63,941 nt of DNA from Lachnospiraceae bacterium (GCA_028694115.1 JAQUUB010000019.1:1-63941); one strand, 5' to 3'; shown: positions 17,853 to 26,568, counted from the first letter of the stretch. The notes: generated by a model from the letters alone, not told the origin. Numbers and translations are program-made.

Positions 17853-19304
17853 TTACATAGACCCTTCTTGTTTCAAAACTGATAACACCGTTTTGAGCAA
17901 TATACGTAAATCCAGCCCCATGCTCCACTCAGCTATGTATTTGGTATCCAGCTTCACAACTTCTTCAAAATCTGTGATTTCACTGCGCCCACTAATCTGC
18001 CATAATCCAGTGATTCCAGGTCTAATAGCTAATCTTGCACGATGATGCAAATCATACGCTGACCATTCATCAAGTGTTGGTGGTCTCGTACCTATCAATG
18101 ACATATCGCCCTTTAACACATTAAAAAACTGTGGAAACTCATCTAATGAAGTTCTTCTTATAAAATCACCAATTCCAGTCTTTCTATCGCCATTAGGTAA
18201 TATTTTGTTTCCAATCACTCTCGTATCAAATTTAACCTTAAACATCATTCCATCTTTGACACGATTTTCTTTCATCAAATCTTTCTTTCGTGCTTCCGCA
18301 TCCATATACATGCTTCGAAACTTATACATCTTAAACTTCTTACCATTTCTTCCGACTCTTACTTGTGAGAAAAAAATCGGTCCCGGAGAATTAATATATA
18401 TAGCTGGAGCAACAAATAAAAATATAAAACCAGTAAAGAGACAGCCAACTAAACCTCCTAGTATATCTACTAATCTCTTCGCCACCACCTGTTTAACAGT
18501 TGCGTAATTCATACTTGCGGTGAGCACCGTATACCCACCAATTTTTTCTACAAACTGTTTACTTCCAAGTGTTTCTGATACTTTGGCTAAATTCAGATGA
18601 ATCGTCACACCAGTTTCCATGAATTGGTTAATCAATTCCTGTGGATACGAGTATTCAGGATCTACATTTATAAATACCTCGTCAACCCACTCTCTGCACA
18701 CATAGTTAGCCGCTGTATCTGAATTAGCTACAACCTGTATTCCATCAATCATTTCGCCCTGCATATTCCTATCAACAATGACTAATCCTGCAATATTAAA
18801 AAATTCGAAGTTTCGTTTTCTGATTCGTTCAACAACTGTTGATGCAATGTTTTCGGTAGTTACAATCAGAAGCGATCTTTTTCCCCCTGTAAGCATTTTC
18901 TTCTGAATCATCTTTTTCCATATGATTCTTACCATATATGCAAGGATCGCATATGCAACTCCCATTAAATATAACGCAGTTCTAGAATACTCCTCACCTT
19001 CTTGCACTGTAAACAAATATAATACAGAAAGTAATTCTACCACTGCAACGTGTTTTACAGTTGTAGAAAATTCTTGATAGTACCCTCTCTTTAATACATT
19101 TTTCAATGTCTCAAAAAAGAACAGCACAACCACATCTGCCAATTCAACAAAAATTGCCATATTTCTATACATTGGAATAATATAAGGATTTGTCATCCCA
19201 TGTCTCAATACATAGGATAAAAGAAATGCAACCTGAACACATATCAAGTCTAATATAATAAAATCATAATGCTTAAACCAACCGTTTGAGCTTTTTCTAT
19301 ACAT
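17853..19304 (-). CDS. Undecaprenyl-phosphate sugar phosphotransferase (priming enzyme, WbaP/PssY-type)
   Basis: A 483-residue polyprenyl glycosylphosphotransferase. Four N-terminal membrane segments (residues about 12-130) are followed by a CoA-binding-like middle domain and a C-terminal catalytic domain. Catalytic signatures are KRLVDILGG, FFSQVRVGRNGKKFKMYKFRSM, RRTSLDEFPQFFNVLKGDMSLIGTRPP and RPGITGLWQISGRSEITDFEEVVKLD. It puts the first sugar phosphate on undecaprenyl phosphate. A run of ten G lies 9 bases before its ATG, and a short upstream frame overlaps its start, so initiation may vary. It is the intact member of a tandem pair. Confidence 0.92.
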   Translation of the reverse strand: MYRKSSNGWFKHYDFIILDLICVQVAFLLSYVLRHGMTNPYIIPMYRNMAIFVELADVVVLFFFETLKNVLKRGYYQEFSTTVKHVAVVELLSVLYLFTVQEGEEYSRTALYLMGVAYAILAYMVRIIWKKMIQKKMLTGGKRSLLIVTTENIASTVVERIRKRNFEFFNIAGLVIVDRNMQGEMIDGIQVVANSDTAANYVCREWVDEVFINVDPEYSYPQELINQFMETGVTIHLNLAKVSETLGSKQFVEKIGGYTVLTASMNYATVKQVVAKRLVDILGGLVGCLFTGFIFLFVAPAIYINSPGPIFFSQVRVGRNGKKFKMYKFRSMYMDAEARKKDLMKENRVKDGMMFKVKFDTRVIGNKILPNGDRKTGIGDFIRRTSLDEFPQFFNVLKGDMSLIGTRPPTLDEWSAYDLHHRARLAIRPGITGLWQISGRSEITDFEEVVKLDTKYIAEWSMGLDLRILLKTVLSVLKQEGSM

Positions 19305-19413
19305 ATCTCTCTACCCCCCCCCCGAAAAATTCAGCGGGATTCTTTAGTCTTTTTTTCTCTTCCATCAGTTTCAATAATCTATCTAAAACATAGTTTCCCA
19401 TGTTTATATTCAT
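19297..19413 (-). CDS. Possible 38-residue upstream ORF containing the G10 tract
   Basis: An ATG at 19411-19413 opens a frame of 38 codons that reads through the G10 run as Gly-Gly-Gly-Val and stops with TAG at 19297-19299, seven bases inside the priming-transferase gene (overlapping its ATG at 19302-19304). With this run length the upstream frame ends at the transferase start, which favours coupled translation. With 9 or 12 G it would stop just before it, and with 11 G it would read on. No good ribosome-binding site is seen for the first ATG, and a possible promoter overlaps it, so translation is uncertain. Confidence 0.4.
   Translation of the reverse strand: MNINMGNYVLDRLLKLMEEKKRLKNPAEFFGGGVERYV
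19314..19323 (-). repeat. G10 homopolymer in front of the priming-transferase start codon
   Basis: Ten C on the plus strand. It ends nine bases upstream of the ATG, where the Shine-Dalgarno sequence should be. Its length sets both ribosome-binding geometry and the frame of the short upstream ORF. Confidence 0.9.
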
Positions 19414-19432
19414 CTTTATTTTGACAGGTCAA
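19403..19432 (-). promoter_or_regulatory. Possible sigma-A promoter for the intact priming transferase
   Basis: On the minus strand TTGACC (19427-19432) and TATAAA (19403-19408) are separated by 18 bases. Transcription would start about 90 bases before the transferase ATG, inside the short upstream frame. Direct evidence is limited to the boxes. Confidence 0.4.
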
Positions 19433-19433
19433 C

Positions 19434-19595
19434 AGCCCACAAGTTTGCAAGAACTTGTAGGGCTGAGACTAATCCTCCTTTTTCGATTCTACTCATTAAG
19501 ATTGGGTCAAAATTGAGCATCTAAGAAGCCACACCTCTTTTCAAGCATCATTCTATTTGACGAACTATATCATTAATGAGAAATCAAAAAAGTTC
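19434..19595. other. Hairpin and suspected mobile-element remnant between the two priming transferases
   Basis: A strong stem (AGCCC-ACAAGTT … AACTTGT-GGGCT, 19434-19464) is followed rightward by non-coding sequence that also supplies the abnormal C-terminal codons of the truncated transferase gene. The stretch around 19610-19650 with ACACGGGGTTTTTC resembles an insertion-sequence end, but I cannot name a family. Confidence 0.35.
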
Positions 19596-20864
19596 TCAGC
19601 CAATAGGACAAACGCTTGAAAACACGGGGTTTTTCTTGGTTGTACCTATTATATAGCAGTTCCCAACCAGGCTCATATCACCTTTCAACACATTAAAGAA
19701 CTGTGGAAACTCGTCCAATGAAGTAGCTCGAATGAAATTCCCTATACCCCTAGACTTTCCATTCTTGTCTTTCTTCTCACTTCCGATGATTCGAGGATCA
19801 TCTTCTATCTTGAACATCATGCCATCTTGAATCTTATTCTGTGCCATCAGCTCTGCTTTTCGTTTCTCAGCATCCATATACATACTGCGGAATTTGTACA
19901 TCTTGAATATTTTACCATTCTTCCCTACTCGCTTTTGTGAGAAGAAAATTGGTCCTGGAGATTTCATATAGATAGCTGGTGCAACGAACAGGAAGATAAT
20001 CCCTGTACAAATACATCCTACCACACCGCCTAGAATATCTAACGACCGTTTAAAGAACAATTGCTTAGCACTGGCAATATTGATACTGCTTGTAAGCACG
20101 GTATAACCAGCAAGTTTCTCAACCGTCTGTACCTGCCCTTTTCTACTGCTAACCTTCGCCAATTTCATGTGCACAGTCATTCCCATCAAATCCTCTGGAT
20201 ACGGAAGTTTATTCGACACATTAATAAAGACCTCATCTACCCAGTTATGACAGAGATACTCCAGAACTGTGTCCTTATTTGCTAGAACCTCTTCATCATT
20301 AATCATTTGTCCAACCATATCCTCATCCAACACACATAATCCTAAGAGATTGAATGTTTCATAATTATTCTCCAGAATATTTTTGATTGAAACCTTCGCC
20401 TTATCTTTTGAGACTATCGCCAGAAGTGCTCTGCGTTCCTTTGGGTTATTCTCTAGCTGAGATGCAATCTGCCTTTTTCTTATAATGCGTGCTACATAGC
20501 TAAAGGTAATATATAACGTCCACATAAGTACAAATACAATTCTGGAATATTGATCCCCCCATTGCATCAGTACTAGAAATGCACTCCCACATAATACTAC
20601 CAGTGATACATGGATGAACGTTTGCTTAAATTCAATCCAATATCCCCTTCGTAATATATTCTTATAGCTCTCATAGAATAAGACTATCACCAGATTGATT
20701 AGAGCGAAGAAGATGGACATTTCTTTATATAGAGTGCTCATATGCGCAGGTTGAAAACCATGCCTGATAAAATACGCTAAGAAGAGGGCTAATTCCATAC
20801 AGATAAGATCAGTCACGATGAAATCAAAATGCTTGACCCAACTACTTTTCGATTTCTTATACAA
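19596..20864 (-). pseudogene. Truncated second copy of the priming sugar transferase
   Basis: It is paralogous to the gene at 17853-19304 from its start (MYKKSKSSWVKHFDFIVTDLIC) through RATSLDEFPQFFNVLKGDMSLVG. It then switches abruptly to about 21 unrelated residues (NCYIIGTTKKNP…) and stops. The lost part holds RPPTLDEW and the GLWQISGR region, which is needed for catalysis, so the product is probably inactive. A mobile-element insertion or recombination that brought in the new locus arm with its own intact copy is the simplest explanation. Confidence 0.85.
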
Positions 20865-20994
20865 TTTTTATCACCTTTCCAACAATTTTTTCATAATAAC
20901 TCACTCATATATTATATCGGTTATGTGCTTGTCTTTAAAGTGCTCTTGGTGTCTAATTATGTCATTTATTTAGTCATTTTCGACATTTGAGTTA

Positions 20995-21654
20995 TTACTC
21001 AACAGTCAATGCGAGGATTGCATCCAGACTTCGGTTGCCGTCTGAATCAATAACATAATAATGAACTTCCTTGACTCCCGGAGTTGTTGTATCTGCGCCT
21101 TCTACATGAATCTGTCCACCTAGAGTTGTCTGGTCATCTTTATTGTCAAAAAAGCCCTCTATGTAATCTCCAAATCGAAAGGAATCACCTACTTTCAGCG
21201 TTGCTGTCGCTGTATTCAATGTGATAACGGGAAGTTCTGGATTCACCGGTACCGGTGTTGGCGTAGGTTCCGGAGTCGCTGTCGGTGCGACTTGGGCAGT
21301 CTCTTTCTTTTCCTCCTCAACCTTTTCTTTACTCTCTCTGGGTAGTTACTGATTTGCTACCACAACATGGTGATCACTGTCAGTAACCAGGTACTTCACT
21401 TTCACCTGTTTCTCACCTTTCACAACCTGATCCACAATCACTTCTCCAGTTAGATCTCCATCCTGTCGATCGTTTGCCCGTACATTGGATAGGAGATCTT
21501 CATCGCTCATATTTTCCACATAGGTTGGCACATCTTTTGTAAAGGAAATGACCGGTTCGCCCTGTGCCCGGTTCAGATAGAGAATTCCATTGCCAATCAA
21601 TAATAGCAGGCAGAGAATTCCCAAGCCAATTCCTATCTTCTTACCATTCATCAT
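20995..21654 (-). pseudogene. Membrane-anchored Ig-like (DUF5011-type) domain gene with an in-frame stop
   Basis: Two frames lie in the same register: residues 1-102 (N-terminal membrane anchor, then an Ig-like domain ending VVVANQ) and, after a TAA at 21346-21348, a Glu/Lys-rich and Pro/Thr-rich linker followed by a second Ig-like domain ending at 20995. Only the one stop codon separates them, so the ancestral protein was about 219 residues. It overlaps the kinase gene by four bases. It may be a recent nonsense mutation or a sequencing error. The family's function in these loci is unknown. Confidence 0.75.
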
Positions 21655-22361
21655 TTCTCAGCTCCACCATACGGACTACCATAGTAATTCCCATAATATT
21701 TTCCATAATACTTACCGTAGTATTTACCACTCTTCTTCCAGTCTACTTTATTAAGTACTACTCCCATAATCGAGCAACCGCTGTTCTCCAACTTCTTCTT
21801 CACTTCCTGGGCAAATCGGTACTTAATCTTACCCGATTCGATCATCAGGATACTTCCATCACAGTGTTCTGCAATGATGGACGCATCTACTACCAAACCA
21901 AGAGGGGAAGTATCAATAATAATATAGTCATAGACTCTTCTGGCTATCTCGATCATATTGGCAAAAAACTGTCCGGAAAGTAATTCTGTAGCATCTGGCG
22001 GAACCGGGCCGGAGAAGATCATGTGGAAATTCGGAATATCTGTAGTGGTAATCACATCTGTAAGAGGTGCCTGACCCGACAGATAATGGGACAGTCCTTT
22101 TCCTGCTTTTCCTGCCTTTATTTTCACTACAGATTTTCCTTTTCGAAGATCCGCGTCAATCAGTAAGACTTTCTTACCAATACCGGTAAGAGAAGAAGCC
22201 AGACTATAGGATGTCACGGATTTTCCTTCTCCGGAGATGCAGCTGGTGAAGAGAATCACTCGCTTATCATCTCGGAAGAACTGCAGGCTGGTACGAAGGG
22301 TCTTAATCTCTTCTTCCACATCGTAGGATAACTTCATAGGTTGTAAAATCACTTGGTTCAT
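21651..22361 (-). CDS. cpsD: CpsD/CapB-type tyrosine autokinase
   Basis: A 236-residue BY-kinase. Walker A is SCISGEGKSVTS near residues 40-51, Walker A' is VLLIDADLRKG near 73-83, and Walker B is YIIIDTSPLG near 147-156. The C-terminal tail is a tyrosine cluster made of repeated YYGK units, the autophosphorylation site. With the chain-length regulator CpsC/Wzz upstream and the PHP phosphatase next to it, it forms the phosphorylation cycle that sets polymer length and export. It lies 19 bases downstream of cpsB. Confidence 0.93.
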   Translation of the reverse strand: MNQVILQPMKLSYDVEEEIKTLRTSLQFFRDDKRVILFTSCISGEGKSVTSYSLASSLTGIGKKVLLIDADLRKGKSVVKIKAGKAGKGLSHYLSGQAPLTDVITTTDIPNFHMIFSGPVPPDATELLSGQFFANMIEIARRVYDYIIIDTSPLGLVVDASIIAEHCDGSILMIESGKIKYRFAQEVKKKLENSGCSIMGVVLNKVDWKKSGKYYGKYYGKYYGNYYGSPYGGAEK

Positions 22362-22380
22362 ATGTATATAGCTCCTCTTA

Positions 22381-23094
22381 TTATACGCCTATCTTGGCTG
22401 GATTTTTTTGAAATAGTTGTTGGGCATAGTTGCTTCCCATTTTCTTAGTTACATATTCTGCGCATTTTCCCAGATTGGGTCTTCTCTTATCGGTATCATG
22501 AGCGTCTGACGCAACGAAATCTATCAGTTCTTCCTGTAGTAATCGCTTACAGAAACGCTTTACTCCCATACCGTCTTCTCCCAGGATACTGCCTGCATTC
22601 ACTTGAAGAAAGATTCCCTGATCTGCAAGATCATGAAGTCGTTCTGGATGTTCTCGTAGGCACGGATAACGTTCTATATGTGCAATGATTGGTTCAAAGC
22701 CTTCCTGTTGTAGGGAGCAGACCTGGTTCCACAAATTACGGTATGTATGGCGCGAGGAGAACTCCACCAGTACGTAGGGGCTGCTTGCAAGGGTTGGCCT
22801 TTCGTGTACCAACATAGCTTCTGTCATCTCCAGATGGCTGTGGTACTCGCATCCCAGTTCTACCTGCAGATCATCTGCCACCTGTGCTGCCAGGTCTTGC
22901 AATACTTTGAATTGTTTCAGGATTGTCTCCATTGGCGTCTCGAACATACCTCTGCGATAATGAGGTGTAGCAATGATTCGCCGCACTCCGTCTGCATATT
23001 CCATCTGCAGCATCTGCTTCGCTGTTCGTTCATCTGCTGCCCCATCATCTACTCCTGGAATCAGATGACAGTGCATGTCGGTTAATTTCAGCAT
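22381..23094 (-). CDS. cpsB: CpsB/CapC-type protein-tyrosine phosphatase (PHP domain)
   Basis: A 237-residue PHP-family metal-dependent phosphatase. The start is at MLKLTDMHCHLIPGVDDG, preceded by CAGGAGAG. Metal ligands are visible in DMHCH, ATPHYRRG, GCEYH, HIERY and ASDAHD. It dephosphorylates the tyrosine tail of CpsD. A hairpin of ten perfect base pairs lies between it and the surface-protein gene upstream. Confidence 0.92.
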   Translation of the reverse strand: MLKLTDMHCHLIPGVDDGAADERTAKQMLQMEYADGVRRIIATPHYRRGMFETPMETILKQFKVLQDLAAQVADDLQVELGCEYHSHLEMTEAMLVHERPTLASSPYVLVEFSSRHTYRNLWNQVCSLQQEGFEPIIAHIERYPCLREHPERLHDLADQGIFLQVNAGSILGEDGMGVKRFCKRLLQEELIDFVASDAHDTDKRRPNLGKCAEYVTKKMGSNYAQQLFQKNPAKIGV

Positions 23095-23112
23095 AATCTC
23101 TCCTGTATACAA

Positions 23113-23157
23113 GGAAATCTCTTTCAAGATGATCACATCACCCCAAGAGAGATTTCC
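23113..23157 (-). terminator. Strong hairpin between surface-protein gene and cpsB
   Basis: GGAAATCTCT (23113-23122) and AGAGATTTCC (23148-23157) form a perfect ten-pair stem around a 25-base loop. The sequence after it on the minus strand is TTGTATACAGG, a weak U-run, so it may be an attenuator or an mRNA processing/stability element. Confidence 0.5.
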
Positions 23158-23182
23158 ACGTTGTCTTCATATCTGTTATGTA

Positions 23183-23815
23183 TTACGCTCTTTTTCTTCT
23201 TACGGTAACGGCTGCTCCGATTGCAAATACTGCAACTACTGCTGCTGCCCAGGCGCCATTACTCTCACTTGTCTTAGGTGATGTAGCACTTGGTGTGGTT
23301 CCGTTAGAAGTAGCTGCTGTAGTTGCTGTAGTCTTATCGATAACAATAGCAACTGGTGACAGAGATTTGAATGTTCCGGTCATGGTTCCATTACCAAATT
23401 TAGTATCGATTTTTTCCCATGCACTTCCATCAAAATGGAGTAAGGATCCTTTTGTAGATGCATTGACACCGTTTACTTTAAAAGTAATATCGATTGGGAA
23501 TACAGTTCCTTCTGGTGCGGATACTTCTTTTACATCTGCAACGGTCATATTCGCATTATACTCAGCACCTAACACTGCCTGAAGAGTAGCTGTTGTCTTA
23601 ATCTCTTCAACGGCTTTCTTCTCTGCTTCTGTAAGTGGTGCGCTTGCAGTATCCTGAATAGTAACACTAACTGCATTTCCATTCGCATCTGTTGCTGCCT
23701 CAACTGCTGCCATTACACCGTTTGCAGATGGGCTTGCAGATGATGCAAATACTGTGGAAGTCATTCCTACGACCATAGCTGCTGCAACCAGCAGACTCAT
23801 TAATTTTTTCTTCAT
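23183..23815 (-). CDS. Small secreted surface protein with sortase-like C-terminus
   Basis: A 210-residue protein with a clear Sec signal peptide (MKKKLMSLLVAAAMVVGMTS, cleavage near VFASS). It has a soluble domain of about 130 residues, a Thr/Ser-rich stretch, and a C-terminal SPKTSESN-hydrophobic-RRKR sorting-type signal. The genomic neighbour two genes upstream is a class B sortase, so it may be that enzyme's substrate, although the motif is not a standard NPQTN or LPxTG. A role as a wall-bound partner of the polysaccharide is inference. Confidence 0.7.
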   Translation of the reverse strand: MKKKLMSLLVAAAMVVGMTSTVFASSASPSANGVMAAVEAATDANGNAVSVTIQDTASAPLTEAEKKAVEEIKTTATLQAVLGAEYNANMTVADVKEVSAPEGTVFPIDITFKVNGVNASTKGSLLHFDGSAWEKIDTKFGNGTMTGTFKSLSPVAIVIDKTTATTAATSNGTTPSATSPKTSESNGAWAAAVVAVFAIGAAVTVRRKRA

Positions 23816-23869
23816 TTGTTACTCCTCCTCTTATTAAATCTTTGCTAACTTTCAATTAGTATCATCGTA

Positions 23870-24865
23870 TCACTTTTCTGCTTTATTGTAAAACAAATTC
23901 CTTGTTAATTTTTCTAATTCTTCATAATTGACCAAATATTCATCATGTCCTGCGCCTTGCTGAATCTGCCCCGGTACTTCGTAGTCTTTTTCCTGCAGAT
24001 TGTAGTTGGCCATCATCTGCATTTCCTGTAGACTTAAGTCAGTAACCATATAGGGTTCGGCTACGTTCATCAGGTTCTCAACCGTGTCGGAATTCACCTT
24101 GCCATACATCTGGTTGAAGAGTGCCTGGAGGTATTGATCCTGTCGTTCCATACGTTTCTCATTCTCACCTACCCGGTTGATGTCTCTCTTTCGCACATAC
24201 TGTTCGGCTTCCTCGCCGGTTAATGTTAATGTAGCACCTTTCTGAAACTTGGGATTATATTCTGTATAATCCTCTGGAACTGTCAGGGTAACTCCGCCAA
24301 TGGCATCATTAAGAACTGCAATTCCTTCCACATTCAGAGACAGGTATCCGTCAATATTGATCTTATCTTCGAATAGCTCACCTACTTTCTTCTTCGTCAG
24401 CCAGCAGCTCTTCTTCTCTCCATCTCCATAGGCATATTGGAGACAGATCTGAGCATTTTCTGTGGCAAAGTATTTACCAGACATATCATAGATATCCACA
24501 CCAATCATGCTGTTTCGGGATATTTCTAACATGGTAGTAGTCTCATCTTCTGTATTCATAAGGAACAGGATCATGGTGTCGGACTGGCCTCCATGTCCGG
24601 CACTTTCCTGGATGGTTACTTCTTCCTGCTTATCCACACCTAAGAACAATATGGTCTTAATGGACCGGTTATACTCGTAGGTATCTCCGTCATATGCCAT
24701 GGTCAGGCCTTCCTCTTGGGTCTCTTCCTCGGCTGTCTGGGTGGATGGCTTTGTACTGACGACTTTTGGCTTTTGCTGTATGGCTGCCATATAGCCAATT
24801 CCGCCTGCTAATAAGAACACCACCAGAACGACCAGGGCGATTGCTATCTTCTTATTCATGGACAA
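23870..24865 (-). CDS. LytR-CpsA-Psr (LCP) family polymer ligase
   Basis: A 331-residue protein with one N-terminal membrane segment (residues 5-28). An extracytoplasmic LCP domain starts at TILFLGVDKQEE and contains SDTMILFLMNTEDETTTMLEISRNSMI and EQYVRKRDINRVGENEKRMERQDQYL with the family's Arg and Asp ligands. LCP enzymes attach the finished polymer from the lipid carrier to peptidoglycan. It overlaps the end of the sortase gene by 14 bases. Confidence 0.9.
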   Translation of the reverse strand: MSMNKKIAIALVVLVVFLLAGGIGYMAAIQQKPKVVSTKPSTQTAEEETQEEGLTMAYDGDTYEYNRSIKTILFLGVDKQEEVTIQESAGHGGQSDTMILFLMNTEDETTTMLEISRNSMIGVDIYDMSGKYFATENAQICLQYAYGDGEKKSCWLTKKKVGELFEDKINIDGYLSLNVEGIAVLNDAIGGVTLTVPEDYTEYNPKFQKGATLTLTGEEAEQYVRKRDINRVGENEKRMERQDQYLQALFNQMYGKVNSDTVENLMNVAEPYMVTDLSLQEMQMMANYNLQEKDYEVPGQIQQGAGHDEYLVNYEELEKLTRNLFYNKAEK

Positions 24866-25649
24866 GCACCGCCTCTACTAGGAATCGATTCTCCGGCTGT
24901 CCGTCGATACAGGTACTAAGGGTTAGAATCTGACTGTTGGCGTCTACGGTCACATCGCTTCGATAGACACCGCCTGCATTCATGACTGCATCCAGATAGA
25001 CTTGTCGTCCCTCCGGTGTGGAGAAATCATAGGAATTCAGGATGTGCTCGTTGCCAAAGGTCACCGCTGCGAAGATTTCATAAGTCAGCTTCTGCTCAGG
25101 TGTATCAATAATTACCTGGTGATTCTTAGACAGGAAATCTGCGCTGGCATAAGCATGAAGTCCTGCAAACATGGTTCCGCTGTTCATGTTATGACCATAG
25201 AGCACTGTATTATAATCGGTAAAGGCACCTGCATTGGTTCTCTCCATATAGATAGAACCCGGATAGCCTCCGGCTCCTTCGATGGTATGATTCAGATAGT
25301 AGGTATCATCGGTCTCGCTTCTCATAATGGGATAATTGATCACCGTTCCCGGCACCTGGATCCACGCTGCCACCTCTGGATTCACTGCCCAGAGAGCATT
25401 GAAATCAATGGTGGTCGGTGTAACCGATGGAGTTGGAGTCGGTATCGGTGTTGCTGTCACCGTCGCTTCCGGCTTAGGAGTCGCTGTGGGAGATGGTGTA
25501 GGCGTTACCGTCGCCACCACTTCTTCCTGCAGTGTCTCGTAGATATCATGCCGCATGGAACGATCGACAAAATAATAGACCAGATATCCGATTGCCACAG
25601 CTGCGATAAGTACGAAGAGGACAAACAGGATCTGTCGTTTCTTCTTCAT
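24852..25649 (-). CDS. srtB: Class B sortase of the polysaccharide locus
   Basis: A 265-residue protein with an N-terminal membrane anchor (residues 5-28), a Pro/Thr-rich stalk (about residues 45-78) and a sortase domain. Catalytic residues are His in YGHNMNSG (near 172), Cys in TLSTCIDG (near 246) and Arg in ENRFLVEA (near 256). In a polysaccharide operon it most likely fixes a locus-encoded surface protein to the wall, with the 23183-23815 product the obvious candidate. Confidence 0.88.
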   Translation of the reverse strand: MKKKRQILFVLFVLIAAVAIGYLVYYFVDRSMRHDIYETLQEEVVATVTPTPSPTATPKPEATVTATPIPTPTPSVTPTTIDFNALWAVNPEVAAWIQVPGTVINYPIMRSETDDTYYLNHTIEGAGGYPGSIYMERTNAGAFTDYNTVLYGHNMNSGTMFAGLHAYASADFLSKNHQVIIDTPEQKLTYEIFAAVTFGNEHILNSYDFSTPEGRQVYLDAVMNAGGVYRSDVTVDANSQILTLSTCIDGQPENRFLVEAVLVHE

Positions 25650-25651
25650 GG

Positions 25652-26389
25652 TTATGTAGCCTTCTTTCTCTTACTCTTATGTTTTCTTCTTTTCTTTGAC
25701 ACCATCTTCGCATCAATAGGAATGGCTGCCAGAGTGTTCAGTCCCAGATATTTGGTTACGTCGTCTTCTTTCTTCAGGGTATCATCCATGATTACCTGAA
25801 GTGTCAGTAATGCTGCAATTAGAAATGCTGCAATTAATCCACCAATGGCGGTATTTTTCTTCAGACTGGGGCTGACAGGTTTCTTCGGTACTACCGCATC
25901 TTCTACGGTACTTGGCTTATCGGTCACCATAACCTCTGCTACCCGATCGGATGTGGCTTTTGCCATAGCATTGGCAATATCTCGTGCCAGTACCGGATCC
26001 GGGCTTGTGCAGGACAGCTTCAGTATCTGTGTATCTTGTGGATTCGTTACCGTAATGATCTGTAACATATCTTCGTATGTGGTATCCAGTTCCAGATCTT
26101 CGATGACATTTTCAATAACCGGACGGCTGGTAGCCAGTGTCTCGAAGTCTACGGTCAGCTGCTGACCTAACTGGATGTCCAGTGCAGATGAGATCTTAGT
26201 CGTATTCGATAATATATAGATCATGGAAGAGGCTTCGTACTGTGGGGTAATGACCAGCTGGGTAAATCCTGCTGCCACACCTGCGCCGATAACAAAGCAC
26301 ATAATGATCAGCCACCATTTCTCTAACAGTGCGTGAAAGACTTCTAATAGATCAATTTCGATTTCATCTTCTTCGTGTTGCTTTCCCAT
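25652..26389 (-). CDS. Wzz/CpsC-type polysaccharide chain-length regulator
   Basis: 245 residues. The start is at MGKQHEEDEIEIDL, preceded by AAGGAG. Two membrane segments (residues about 24-44 and 180-200) flank an extracytoplasmic domain, and a Pro-rich PKKPVSPS precedes the second segment, the classic YveK/CpsC layout. The cytoplasmic C-terminus is Lys/Arg-rich. It activates the CpsD kinase and sets polymer length. It is the first gene after the locus promoter. Confidence 0.9.
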   Translation of the reverse strand: MGKQHEEDEIEIDLLEVFHALLEKWWLIIMCFVIGAGVAAGFTQLVITPQYEASSMIYILSNTTKISSALDIQLGQQLTVDFETLATSRPVIENVIEDLELDTTYEDMLQIITVTNPQDTQILKLSCTSPDPVLARDIANAMAKATSDRVAEVMVTDKPSTVEDAVVPKKPVSPSLKKNTAIGGLIAAFLIAALLTLQVIMDDTLKKEDDVTKYLGLNTLAAIPIDAKMVSKKRRKHKSKRKKAT

Positions 26390-26485
26390 TTGATTCTCCT
26401 TGTAATATGCATGTGTTTTCATTCGTAATTCTTTTTGTTCTATTTGTGCGGTCAGATTTCTCCCTTCTGGACCGTGTCATTATAT

Positions 26486-26514
26486 ATAATATCATAGAAT
26501 TCTCACTCTGTCAC
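26486..26514 (-). promoter_or_regulatory. Main promoter of the polysaccharide operon
   Basis: On the minus strand GTGACA (26509-26514) and TATTAT (26486-26491) are separated by exactly 17 bases. The predicted transcript starts about 90 bases before the chain-length regulator gene. Two operator-like palindromes lie directly upstream of the -35 box. Confidence 0.65.
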
Positions 26515-26519
26515 GGTTA

Positions 26520-26568
26520 TTTACGACGTAAAATAGGCAATTTATGGCGTAAAATGTCACAAATTGCC
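26520..26568. promoter_or_regulatory. Paired operator-like palindromes upstream of the locus promoter
   Basis: TTTACGACGTAAA (26520-26532) is a perfect odd-centred palindrome. TTTATGGCGTAAA (26541-26553) is a near copy exactly 21 bp away, that is two helical turns, so both sites face the same side of DNA. A further inverted pair, GGCAATTT/AAATTGCC, spans 26536-26568. This layout suggests cooperative binding of a dimeric regulator. The position upstream of -35 fits an activator better than a simple repressor. Confidence 0.55.

Noticed and set aside
23178..23582. A 134-codon plus-strand frame opposite the surface-protein gene
   Set aside because: It is low-complexity and fully antisense to a gene with signal peptide and ribosome-binding site; a shadow frame.
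25002..25799. A 265-codon plus-strand frame across sortase and chain-length genes
   Set aside because: Cys/Arg/His-rich translation without motifs, antisense to two clear genes.
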